In this document: positions 43,795 through 51,497 of the stretch, in pieces
Layout of the letters: each line of letters begins with the position of its first letter
Numbering within the stretch: the first letter of the stretch is position 1
Assembly (NCBI GenBank): GCA_903896015.1
Contig: CAITWF010000026.1
Coordinates: 1 to 64,000 of the forward strand
Source: an uncultured Opitutia bacterium
GTDB taxonomy: Bacteria > Verrucomicrobiota > Verrucomicrobiia > Opitutales > Opitutaceae
Length of the DNA: 64,000 nt
Direction of reading: 5' to 3'
Notes under the pieces: model-generated
What the model saw: the letters and a program-made list of their open reading frames with translations, nothing else
Databases searched by the model: none
What the model was told of the DNA's origin: nothing
Program-made: the position numbers and the translations under genes

Positions 43795-44517
43795 ATGAAA
43801 ACTCGCTCCCTGATGTTTGCTTTGGCCGCCGTCGTTGGCGCGCCCTTCTCGGTTGCCCAGGCTCAGACGCTGCCGACCCAAGTCGCGGCGGACGTGCAAA
43901 CAGCGGTCGCCGCTGGCGACACGGCCAAACTCGAGCAGTTGGTTAAGGATAATCCCACGCTCGCTGCCCCAATCGCCCAAGCTGCCGCCAGGCAGGCCGC
44001 GAGCATCGCCACGAGCAGTCCTGCTGCCGCCGCGTCTGTCGCGACGTTCGCCAACGGTGTCGCCGCCAATATCGCAGGCAGCAACCCGTCCGCCGCCTCC
44101 GCGATCGTAGTGGCCACGGCGCAGGTGGCCTCGACCGCGGCGGTCATGTTCTCTGTGCCAGCCGCCGCTGCCTCGGTCGCCTCGGGTGCCGCCTCGATCG
44201 CTTCCCAGTCCGCCGTGGCTGCCGCCAATCCCGGCGCTGCCGCGACGATTGCGCAGCAGGTCGTCACCGTCGCCTCGAATGCGGGCGTCATTGCCGCCGC
44301 GCCCGGTATGGCAGGTCAGGCTGCCACTAACGCCGCCGCCGTAGTCGCACTTTCAAGCGTCTCCCAAGCCGCGCCGACGATTGCCTCGCAGGTGACGACG
44401 GCGGCCCAGACGGTGAAGAGCAATCCCCTCGTGGCCAACGCGCCGGTGGTGACCCCCGTGGGTGATTCTTTCAATGCGGGCCAAAATGCCAACAAGGTGA
44501 GCCCCGCCGGTGAGTGA
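43795..44517 (+). CDS. Secreted Ala-rich low-complexity protein
   Basis: 240 residues from ATG 43795, beginning a signal peptide (MKTRSLMFALAAVVGAPFSV, cleavage near AQA). The mature protein starts TLPTQVAADVQTAVAAGDTA and then becomes a long Ala/Val/Ser/Thr-rich sequence with irregular repeats of AxxVA and ASxA type, probably helical. It ends NAPVVTPVGDSFNAGQNANK and then VSPAGE, matching the KVSPSGD ending and the nearby VTPV phrase of the previous gene. No catalytic motif is visible. A structural or surface role, or a ligand for the CHASE2 sensor, is conceivable but unproven. Confidence 0.65.
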   Translation: MKTRSLMFALAAVVGAPFSVAQAQTLPTQVAADVQTAVAAGDTAKLEQLVKDNPTLAAPIAQAAARQAASIATSSPAAAASVATFANGVAANIAGSNPSAASAIVVATAQVASTAAVMFSVPAAAASVASGAASIASQSAVAAANPGAAATIAQQVVTVASNAGVIAAAPGMAGQAATNAAAVVALSSVSQAAPTIASQVTTAAQTVKSNPLVANAPVVTPVGDSFNAGQNANKVSPAGE

Positions 44518-44543
44518 GTAGCTCCGATTCTTTTTCCGTAACG

Positions 44544-44575
44544 AAACGCGCCTAAATTCCGGCGCGCGTTTTCTT
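44544..44575 (+). terminator. Intrinsic terminator after the Ala-rich gene
   Basis: AAACGCGCC and GGCGCGCGTT form a GC-rich stem around an 8-nt loop, followed by TTTCTT. It starts 26 bp after the stop codon, like the terminator of the preceding gene. It may serve both strands, since a minus-strand gene ends close by at 44599. Confidence 0.8.
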
Positions 44576-44598
44576 GAATCCCATGCAGGAGTGAGCGC

Positions 44599-45621
44599 TC
44601 AGAGAAACGAGCCTTGCTTCGGCATCTTCGCGGCGCGCTTTGCTGCTTCCTCCTCGGGCGTCGCCGTCAGATGCCGCGGGGGTTTTGAGGCCTTCAGCGC
44701 CACCGCCGCCTCACGATCGGCTACGATCCGATCGCAGATTTGATGGATGTGCAGCCGCAGCCACTGCGCCGTGCTACTCGTCGAAGTGTAGTCAGCTGGT
44801 CCGTAGCCGTGGATGCGTCCGCTCTGCAGCAGCCGATCGTTTTGCTCGAACTCCGCCTGCTTCTCCGGGTTGTAGACGGCGTAGGCGCGGCCACCGCCGC
44901 CTTTGACGACGGAGAAACTCGGCACGTCGCTCGGACCGTCCGCGATGTAGATCATGTTCTGCACCGGGATGCGCCGATCCTCGGGCGCCATCTTCGCGTT
45001 CACATCGATCGCGGGATTCTTGTTGGAGCCCTTGTTGATTTCGAAAATCGCGCGCGTCTTGCCCGTGTTGTCGATCATCATGCCGATCTGTGCGATTTCG
45101 GCCGGTGCATCGATCGCGAATTCCTTCTGCTTGAGGAAGCCGGGTTGCAGCGGGTTTTCGATGAACTCCGCGGCCCAGATGCCGTCGACGTACTTCGCAA
45201 TCGCGCTGCCGCGCACCATCGGTGCGATGCCGGTGCTGACGATGTAGTGCTCGAGTGAGATGTCGTGCTCGAGGTATTTCGGCTTCTCCTGCACGAAGCC
45301 CTTCGCGCGATCGAAGAAGTCGGGCAGGCCGGGATAAAACTTAATGTCCGCCCCGCACTCCTGCAGGATCTTGTTGTTGAGCCCGCGCATCGGGCCTTCC
45401 TTCACGTAAGTCAAGAGGTGGTTGAGGTAGCCGAGTTCGCCGGCGAGCGCATAGCCGCGCTTGCGGTATTGCTCCATCAGCGCGTTGGTTTCAGCCCAGA
45501 AATTTGCCTCGTCGATCCCGTAGCGCCGGAAGAGCGGCGACTGCATGTAATCTGGGATTAAGGTCTTGTCGAAATCCCAGATGAGGGCGATGGTGTTTTG
45601 CGTGAAGAGGGTCGTGGCCAT
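44599..45621 (-). CDS. HAD-superfamily phosphatase
   Basis: 340 residues, no signal peptide. The first HAD motif is ALIWDFDKTLIPDYM, with Asp16 and Asp18. Motif II is probably YIVSTG, with a Ser/Thr. Motif III/IV is FIYIADGPSD-like (MIYIADGPSDVPSFSVVKGG), with the metal-binding acidic pair. The insert between motifs is large and helical, as in phosphoserine phosphatase-like members, and a basic tail (KASKPPRHLTATPEEEAAKR) ends the protein. The substrate is not identifiable. It diverges from prfA. Confidence 0.8.
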   Translation of the reverse strand: MATTLFTQNTIALIWDFDKTLIPDYMQSPLFRRYGIDEANFWAETNALMEQYRKRGYALAGELGYLNHLLTYVKEGPMRGLNNKILQECGADIKFYPGLPDFFDRAKGFVQEKPKYLEHDISLEHYIVSTGIAPMVRGSAIAKYVDGIWAAEFIENPLQPGFLKQKEFAIDAPAEIAQIGMMIDNTGKTRAIFEINKGSNKNPAIDVNAKMAPEDRRIPVQNMIYIADGPSDVPSFSVVKGGGGRAYAVYNPEKQAEFEQNDRLLQSGRIHGYGPADYTSTSSTAQWLRLHIHQICDRIVADREAAVALKASKPPRHLTATPEEEAAKRAAKMPKQGSFL

Positions 45622-45729
45622 TCTTGATCAGCATCGCTAGGCGAATCGCCTGGCGAGTTTTTGGCTGCCACCAAAGCCGCGATTCGCGGCCCGCGCAATG
45701 TCCAAAACACGCCCGCGCCCTCCCGTATC

Positions 45730-46848
45730 ATGGACGAACTTCCCGATCTTTTTCGATTCCAACTCCGCCTCGACGAACTCGCGGCGCAGATGGCGGAGCC
45801 GTCATTTTACGCGAATCCGCGCCGCGCTGCGGACGTAACCCGAGAGCACCAGAAACTCTCCCAACTCGCCGCCGATCACCGCGAGTTTACGCGTCTCGAG
45901 CGCGAACTCGCGGAGGCCGTCGCCCTGGCAAAAGATCCCGCCGCCGAAGCCGCGATGCGGGAGCTTGCCACCGCCGAACTTCCCGCACTCGAGTCGCGTC
46001 GCGCCGCGCTGAAAAAGTCCGTACTGCTCGCGATGATCCCGCCGGACCCGACCGACTCGCGCAACACCGTCATGGAAATCCGCGCCGGCACCGGCGGCGA
46101 CGAAGCCACGCTGTTTGCCGCGGACCTTTTCCGGCTGTTTTCGAAATACGCCGATGCCCACGGGTGGAAGATTCAGCCGATGAGCAGTAGCATGAGCGAG
46201 CGCGGCGGGTTCAAGGAAGTGATCTTCCTCATCACCGGCACCGATGTTTATAAGCAGCTCAAGTTTGAAAGCGGCGTGCACCGCGTGAAACGCGTGCCCG
46301 TCACCGAGGCGAGCGGCCGCATCCACACCTCGACCGTCACTGTGGCCGTATTGCCCGAGGCCGAGGAGGTCGACGTCCAGATTGATCCCGCCGATCTCGA
46401 AATCACAGTCGCCCGTGCAAGTGGGCCAGGTGGGCAGGGCGTTAACACCACCGATTCCGCCGTGCAGATTGTGCACCGGCCCACCGGCCTCCTCGTCACG
46501 TGCGCCGACGAGCGCTCGCAGCTCAAGAATAAGGCGAAGGCGCTGACCGTGCTGCGTTCGCGCCTGCTCCAGCGCCGTGAGGACGAGGAGCGCGCCAAAT
46601 ACGCCGCGCAGCGCCGCAGCCAGATTGGCACCGGTGATCGCAGCGAGCGTATTCGCACCTACCATTATCTCCAGAACCGCGTAACCGATCACCGCATCGG
46701 CCTCACGCTCTACAGCCTCCCGCAAATCATGGAAGGCGATCTCGATCCTTTCATCGCGGCGCTGCAGAAGGCCGATTTCGAAATGAAACTCGCGGCGCTC
46801 ACGGGCCAGACCTATGTGCTTAAGCGCGCGACCGACGACGAGGACTGA
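45730..46848 (+). CDS. prfA: Peptide chain release factor 1
   Basis: 372 residues from ATG 45730. Key parts are the GGQ motif at 234-236 (ASGPGGQGVNTTDSAVQI) that triggers peptidyl-tRNA hydrolysis, and the RVPVTEASGRIHTS segment, whose P-x-T (190-192) marks RF1 (UAA/UAG reading) as opposed to RF2's SPF. The N-terminal helical domain is typical. prmC follows 1 bp after the stop codon, and PrmC methylates the Gln of this GGQ, so the two form a functional operon. Confidence 0.96.
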   Translation: MDELPDLFRFQLRLDELAAQMAEPSFYANPRRAADVTREHQKLSQLAADHREFTRLERELAEAVALAKDPAAEAAMRELATAELPALESRRAALKKSVLLAMIPPDPTDSRNTVMEIRAGTGGDEATLFAADLFRLFSKYADAHGWKIQPMSSSMSERGGFKEVIFLITGTDVYKQLKFESGVHRVKRVPVTEASGRIHTSTVTVAVLPEAEEVDVQIDPADLEITVARASGPGGQGVNTTDSAVQIVHRPTGLLVTCADERSQLKNKAKALTVLRSRLLQRREDEERAKYAAQRRSQIGTGDRSERIRTYHYLQNRVTDHRIGLTLYSLPQIMEGDLDPFIAALQKADFEMKLAALTGQTYVLKRATDDED

Positions 46849-46849
46849 C

Positions 46850-47698
46850 ATGCTAACGGTCCTCGAAATCATCAAAAAGAGCACCGAATTTTTTTCGGGC
46901 AAGGGCATCGACTCTCCGCGGCTCCAGGCCGAATTGATCATCGGACACGCGCTCGGGTTGAAGCGGATGCAGCTCTACTTGCAGTTCGAGCGGTTGCTCG
47001 CTGAGGCGGAGCTGGATAAAATTCGACCACTGGTACGGCGGCGCGGTCAGCGCGAACCCCTGCAATACATCCTCGGCGAGACGGAATTTCACGGCCTGAA
47101 ACTCAAGGTCGATAGGCGCGTGCTGATTCCGCGGCCGGAAACGGAACTCCTCGTTGAGTTTGCCGCCGGCGCGTGTGCGGCGCCGCCGCAGCGCGTGCTT
47201 GATCTCGGCACGGGCAGCGGAGCAATCGCGCTGGCGCTGGCGACAAAATTTCCGAACACAGCGGTAACGGCGATCGATGCGAGCGAAGACGCACTGGCTT
47301 TGGCGCGGGAAAATGCCGCGACGCTTACGGTCGCTGAGCGCGTGGCGTTCCTGAACTCCAACTGGTTTACGGCGCTGCCCGCCGATATGCGCTTCGATTT
47401 GATTGTGGCGAATCCGCCGTATCTTTCGACGGAAGAGACGGCGGCGACGACGCCGGAAGTCCACGCCCACGAACCGGCGAGCGCGCTCACGGCAGCAGAG
47501 GGCGGTCTCGCGGATCTAAGAAGGATTCTCGCGGATGCGCCGCGGTGGCTCGCGCCGGGCGGAGTGCTCGCGCTCGAGACGGGCATCGCGCACCACGCGG
47601 ACTTGCTGCGCCTCGCCCGGGAAGCGGGCTTCGTAAGGATCGAATCGCGCCAAGATTTGGCCGGACGCGATCGCTTTGTGATCGTGTGGCGTGCGTAA
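46850..47698 (+). CDS. prmC: Release factor glutamine methyltransferase PrmC
   Basis: 282 residues. The N-terminal five-helix domain includes RRRGQREPLQYILGETEFHG. The methyltransferase core has the SAM-binding VLDLGTGSGAIALALA (116-131) and the catalytic NPPY at 188-191, which marks glutamine or adenine methyltransferases; VLIPRPETELL is a PrmC signature. It methylates the GGQ glutamine of release factors using S-adenosylmethionine. Its ATG lies 1 bp after the prfA stop, so the two are co-translated. Confidence 0.96.
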   Translation: MLTVLEIIKKSTEFFSGKGIDSPRLQAELIIGHALGLKRMQLYLQFERLLAEAELDKIRPLVRRRGQREPLQYILGETEFHGLKLKVDRRVLIPRPETELLVEFAAGACAAPPQRVLDLGTGSGAIALALATKFPNTAVTAIDASEDALALARENAATLTVAERVAFLNSNWFTALPADMRFDLIVANPPYLSTEETAATTPEVHAHEPASALTAAEGGLADLRRILADAPRWLAPGGVLALETGIAHHADLLRLAREAGFVRIESRQDLAGRDRFVIVWRA

Positions 47699-47704
47699 GC
47701 GAAC

Positions 47705-50002
47705 TCAGCCGCCGTTGGTGGCGGTGAGGGGCGGCCGGTTGCTCGCCCAGAGTTCCTTGTTTTTTCCGAGTGCGACAGCGTCGTTCACGATGCGGAGCGC
47801 TTCGCGGAGATGCACGTCGGCCTTCACATAGGTGTCGTTCTCGTCGCCGAGTTCGTCGTCCTCGTCGTCTTCGCCGTCCTTCTTGGGCGCTTTGATCTTG
47901 GGCGGGGGCGGCGGACCGAGGCGGAAATCCTTGAAGGCGAAATCGCTCTTCGCGATCACTTCCTTTTCAGCCTTCATTTCCTTGCGGAAGGCATCGTCGG
48001 CGTCTTTTTGCTTTTTGCGTTCGTCGAGGTTGAGCGAGATGAGTTTTTGCTCCTGGCGGGCTTTGAACCACTCAATGTTTTTCCGGAGATAGGCGAACTC
48101 ATCGAGCTTGGCTTGGCGCTCGACGCTCGCTTGGCGGAGCGGAGTGAGGACTTTCGCGTCGAGGGGTGCACCGTCGAAGAAGCTCGTGGGAATCTTATCC
48201 CAGACCAGCGCGTGGGGTAAGTCGGACTCGCCGATGTTGGGAATATAGTCATCGATCGACGGCAGGATGATGTCGGGGATGACGCCCTTGAGCTGGGTCG
48301 AGTCGCCGCTCGGCAGATAGTATTTCTGAATCGTGAACTTCGTTGCGCCGGTCTTTTCCTTCGAGGCGGCGAGTTCGCGGGTGACTTGTTTCATCTCGAC
48401 GACCTGCTGCACGGAGCCCTTGCCGTGCGTCGAGCTGTCACCGACGACGATCGCGCGTCCGTAGTTTTGCAGCGCGCCCGTGACGATCTCCGAGGCGGAC
48501 GCGCTAAACCGATCGACGAGGACGGCGAGCGGGCCGGTGTAGGCGATTTTGTCGTTCTCGTCGTTGTCGACTTGAATCGCTCCGTCGTAATTTTTCACCT
48601 GCACGACTGGGCCGCTCTTGATGAACAGGCCGGCGAGATCGATCGCTTCGGTGAGGTAGCCGCCACCGTTGTGGCGCAGGTCGAGGACGATGCCTTGGAC
48701 GTTCTGCTGCTTCAGCTGCTCGATGAGGCGGGCGACGTCCTTGGAAGCGCTGGTCTTTTCTGAGTCGGTGTCGCCGTCATCGGATGGCCCGTAAAAGGCG
48801 GGCAGCGTGATGACGCCCATGGGCTGGAGCTTGCCCTCGGTGCCGGGCACTTGAAACACGGCGGCACGGGCACGGGCGGAGTTGAGCTTCACGACATCGC
48901 GGGTGATGACGATTTCCTTGCGCGTCGAGGGATCAGTGGCGTCGGCGGGCTGCACGAGCAGGTGGACTTCGGTGCCTTTTTCGCCGCGGATCATTTCCAC
49001 GATCTTGCGGAGCTTCATGCCGATGATTTCGACGGGCTCGCCGTTGGTCTGCGCGACTGAGATGATTTTGTCGTTTGGCTTGAGCACGCGGCCGATGTCG
49101 GCGGGGCCGCCGGGGACGATTTCCTTGACGACGCAGTTGTCGTCTTCGAGTCCGAGGAGCGCGCCGATGCCGACGAGCGAGAGTTTCATCTGGATCGCGA
49201 AGTCTTCAAACGTGTCGGCGGAGAAATAAGTGGTGTGCGGATCGTAGAGGTGGGCGATGGTGCTGAGGTAGATCTCGGCGAGGTTGGGGCCGTCAATGTC
49301 CTCAAGGTTTTTTAGCATGCGCTCGTAGCGTTTGCGGATGGTATCCTTGGCGTCCGCGGCAGTCTTCTTGTTGAGCATTTCTCCGACGACTTCGAATTTG
49401 AGGCGCTTCGTCCAGAGTTCGTCCGCGGCGGCGTTGCCGGAGGGCCACTCGGACTTGGTGCGATCGACGCGGTAGGTTTCGTTGCCGCTGAGATTGATGT
49501 CTTTCTTGAGCTCGCCGAAGATCCAGTTGAGGCGGTCGACGACGCGCTTCTGGTAGATGTCGTAAATTTCGTAGGCGGCGTTGATGTTTCCGAGGAAGGA
49601 GACGTTGTAGTAGACGCTCTTGCCGTATTTGTCGGCGAATGCGGTCTTGTCGGTGCCGAGGAAAAACATGTGCTGGCCGTCGAGCTCGGCCATATAGTCG
49701 GGCACGACCTGCGCATAGTCGGCGCTGCGGACGGCGTCGTGGTTGTAATGCAGCTGCTCAAGGAGCTTAACGAACGTGCTCGCTTCGCGCTGAAGGGTGG
49801 GCGAAGTGCTGAATTTGCGGTCGGCGAGCCGGCGCTCGGTCTGCTCGACCTGTATGGCGGATGCCGGCGCGGCGGGGACGGACGGCGTGGCCGCGACCGG
49901 AGTCTCCGGCGAAGCGGGCTTCGCAGGATCGGCCGCAAGGAGCGGGGCGAGGCTCAGCAGCAGCGAAAGGGCGACAGGACGGAAAAAGGGAACGCGAAGC
50001 AT
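47705..50002 (-). CDS. Carboxy-terminal processing protease (Prc/S41 type)
   Basis: 765 residues: a signal peptide (MLRVPFFRPVALSLLLSLAP), an N-terminal helical region with LEQLHYNHDAVRSADY and LAEIYLSTIAHLYDPHTTYF, a PDZ domain (about 265-355; LEDDNCVVKEIVPGGPADIG, LKPNDKIISVAQ), and the S41 core. The core has GIVLDLRHNGGGYLTEAIDL, the Ser in RFSASASEIV (500-506) and Lys528 in HGKGSVQQ. The C-terminal third is the DUF3340-like region of Prc/Tsp, with a charged linker near GEDDEDDELGDEND. It would degrade or trim periplasmic proteins from their C-termini. Confidence 0.93.
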   Translation of the reverse strand: MLRVPFFRPVALSLLLSLAPLLAADPAKPASPETPVAATPSVPAAPASAIQVEQTERRLADRKFSTSPTLQREASTFVKLLEQLHYNHDAVRSADYAQVVPDYMAELDGQHMFFLGTDKTAFADKYGKSVYYNVSFLGNINAAYEIYDIYQKRVVDRLNWIFGELKKDINLSGNETYRVDRTKSEWPSGNAAADELWTKRLKFEVVGEMLNKKTAADAKDTIRKRYERMLKNLEDIDGPNLAEIYLSTIAHLYDPHTTYFSADTFEDFAIQMKLSLVGIGALLGLEDDNCVVKEIVPGGPADIGRVLKPNDKIISVAQTNGEPVEIIGMKLRKIVEMIRGEKGTEVHLLVQPADATDPSTRKEIVITRDVVKLNSARARAAVFQVPGTEGKLQPMGVITLPAFYGPSDDGDTDSEKTSASKDVARLIEQLKQQNVQGIVLDLRHNGGGYLTEAIDLAGLFIKSGPVVQVKNYDGAIQVDNDENDKIAYTGPLAVLVDRFSASASEIVTGALQNYGRAIVVGDSSTHGKGSVQQVVEMKQVTRELAASKEKTGATKFTIQKYYLPSGDSTQLKGVIPDIILPSIDDYIPNIGESDLPHALVWDKIPTSFFDGAPLDAKVLTPLRQASVERQAKLDEFAYLRKNIEWFKARQEQKLISLNLDERKKQKDADDAFRKEMKAEKEVIAKSDFAFKDFRLGPPPPPKIKAPKKDGEDDEDDELGDENDTYVKADVHLREALRIVNDAVALGKNKELWASNRPPLTATNGG

Positions 50003-50084
50003 GGGCGGTTAGAGGGAGACGGGGCGGAAATGTTTCACGCAATTAAGCGCGGTTCAAGTAGGGCGAGGCGGGTGAGCGGGGCGA

Positions 50085-50969
50085 TCATCGCCGACTTAGC
50101 GAGTCCTTCGCTTCGTCGAGCACGCGCTTTTCCTGAGGCGTGAGCGAGCCAAAGCCGTGACTGTTGATCTTGTCGAGGATGCGATCGACCTCGGCGCGGA
50201 GGTCGCGAGCCGGCGCCTTGCTTGAGGAGGCTGTGGATTCATCCGCTGGCTCGGTGGCATCGATGTCGGCGGCGCGTTGGAGGCGCGGGAAGGCGCGCCA
50301 CCGCGCCTCGTGAACAAAGCGAAAATAGATCCAGCCCGCCGCCATGCCGCCAAGGTGGGCTGAGTGAGCGAGCGTGAATTCCGCGAAGGGCCGCGCGGCA
50401 CCCATGAATTCGTAGGCCACGAGCCCGACCAGATCGAAAACAATCAGGCTGATGACGACGTGTTTCGGCCGCAGCCGGACGGGCAGGACGAAGAAGAGCA
50501 GGAAGTCCCACTGGCGATTCGGATAAAAGCATGCGAACACCACGAGCATTGCATCCACCGCAGCCATCGCGCCGACGTGCGATCCGCCGAGTCGCCAGTG
50601 AACCGACGTCCACGCCAACCCGCCGGCAATCGTCGCGCTGAAAAAAAGCCCGAGCAGACGCCGCGCTCCGATCAGCGGCTCCAGTTCGCGGCCGATGAAA
50701 TAGACGCAGAACACAATCCCCGCAGCATGGAAGAGATAGCCGGGCTCGCTGAGAAACGCGTGCGTGGCGAGCGTCCAAATCCAGCCCTGGCGAAGGGCGT
50801 GAATCGAGAGGGCGAAGTCGTTTTCGAGCACGCGCCGGCCCCCGAGCCAGTCGGCCCCGAGCGCGAGTTGCAGGGCAAACCCGCCCACGATCGCGCAGAG
50901 CAGCCAAGTGAGCGCCGACGTGCGTTCCCGCGGGTAGTCGTGGCGCATGTAAGGGCGGTCGGAAAGCAT
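50085..50969 (-). CDS. Rhomboid-fold membrane protein lacking the catalytic serine
   Basis: 294 residues from ATG 50969 (ATG 50948 also possible). Six or so membrane helices are visible, with the rhomboid-like order: TLATHAFLSEPGYLFHAAGI, GRELEPLIGARRLLGLFFSA, then the GxSG position, then AHSAHLGGMAAGWIYFRF with the conserved His205. At the nucleophile site the usual G-A-S-G is VGAMAAV (132-138), so the Ser is replaced by Met135. The C-terminal tail is soluble and ends with a coiled region (EVDRILDKINSHGFGSLTPQ). It probably acts as a non-proteolytic rhomboid relative. Confidence 0.75.
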   Translation of the reverse strand: MLSDRPYMRHDYPRERTSALTWLLCAIVGGFALQLALGADWLGGRRVLENDFALSIHALRQGWIWTLATHAFLSEPGYLFHAAGIVFCVYFIGRELEPLIGARRLLGLFFSATIAGGLAWTSVHWRLGGSHVGAMAAVDAMLVVFACFYPNRQWDFLLFFVLPVRLRPKHVVISLIVFDLVGLVAYEFMGAARPFAEFTLAHSAHLGGMAAGWIYFRFVHEARWRAFPRLQRAADIDATEPADESTASSSKAPARDLRAEVDRILDKINSHGFGSLTPQEKRVLDEAKDSLSRR

Positions 50970-51115
50970 CCGTGGGAAACGTAGCTCGTGCCGCGCCAAA
51001 TACAAGCCGGGGAGCAGATCGCAAGAAGTGCGAAAGAATGGACAATCCACGGAGCGTTTTGCCGGTGCCGCCGCTTGACACGTGCGCGAATAATTTCCCT
51101 TGTTCTCGTTCACCT

Positions 51116-51352
51116 ATGGCAAACAAAGCTGACAAATGGGCCCCTAACGTGCCGGGAAAATTCTTCGTCGATCAACAATGCATCGACTGTGACTTGTGCC
51201 GCGAAACTGCTCCCTCGTTTTTCACGCGCAACGACGAAGGCGGTTATTCGTTTGTCCACAAGCAACCGAGCACCGAGGAAGAGGTAGCCCAATGCATGGA
51301 GGCCCTCGAAGGATGCCCCGTCGAGGCGATCGGCAACGACGGCGACACCTGA
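51116..51352 (+). CDS. Single-cluster [4Fe-4S] ferredoxin
   Basis: 78 residues from ATG 51116. CIDCDLCRE supplies three cluster Cys (C-x2-C-x2-C) and GCPVEAIGND the fourth, as in one-cluster bacterial ferredoxins. The acidic composition also fits. It is a cytoplasmic electron carrier. Its partner enzyme is not evident in the neighbourhood. A strong intrinsic terminator follows the stop codon within 35 bp. Confidence 0.92.
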   Translation: MANKADKWAPNVPGKFFVDQQCIDCDLCRETAPSFFTRNDEGGYSFVHKQPSTEEEVAQCMEALEGCPVEAIGNDGDT

Positions 51353-51382
51353 GTCTGATCGCGAGACTTCCGCGCCCGCCAC

Positions 51383-51409
51383 AAGCCCCCGGGAATTTGG
51401 GGGCTTTTT
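51383..51409 (+). terminator. Intrinsic terminator after the ferredoxin gene
   Basis: AAGCCCCC and GGGGGCTT form an 8-bp perfect stem around GGGAATTT, followed by TTT. It lies about 30 bp after the ferredoxin stop. Confidence 0.92.
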
Positions 51410-51420
51410 CGTGCACCTGG

Positions 51421-51435
51421 ATGCTTGTTAAGCAT
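51421..51435. promoter_or_regulatory. Small palindrome upstream of the TonB receptor gene
   Basis: ATGCTTGTTAAGCAT has perfect 6-bp arms around a 3-bp centre, 62 bp before the receptor's ATG. It could be an operator for a metal or nutrient regulator, but it fits no consensus I can name. Confidence 0.3.
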
Positions 51436-51497
51436 GACGCACATTATTTCAAACAGTGGACTTGTTTTCCGGTGGGCGGCTGCTACCCGTCTCGCGC

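Noticed and set aside
51353-51497. Possible cobalamin riboswitch before the TonB receptor
   Set aside because: No B12-box-like GCCACTG segment or adequate length; the only structures are the ferredoxin terminator and a short palindrome.
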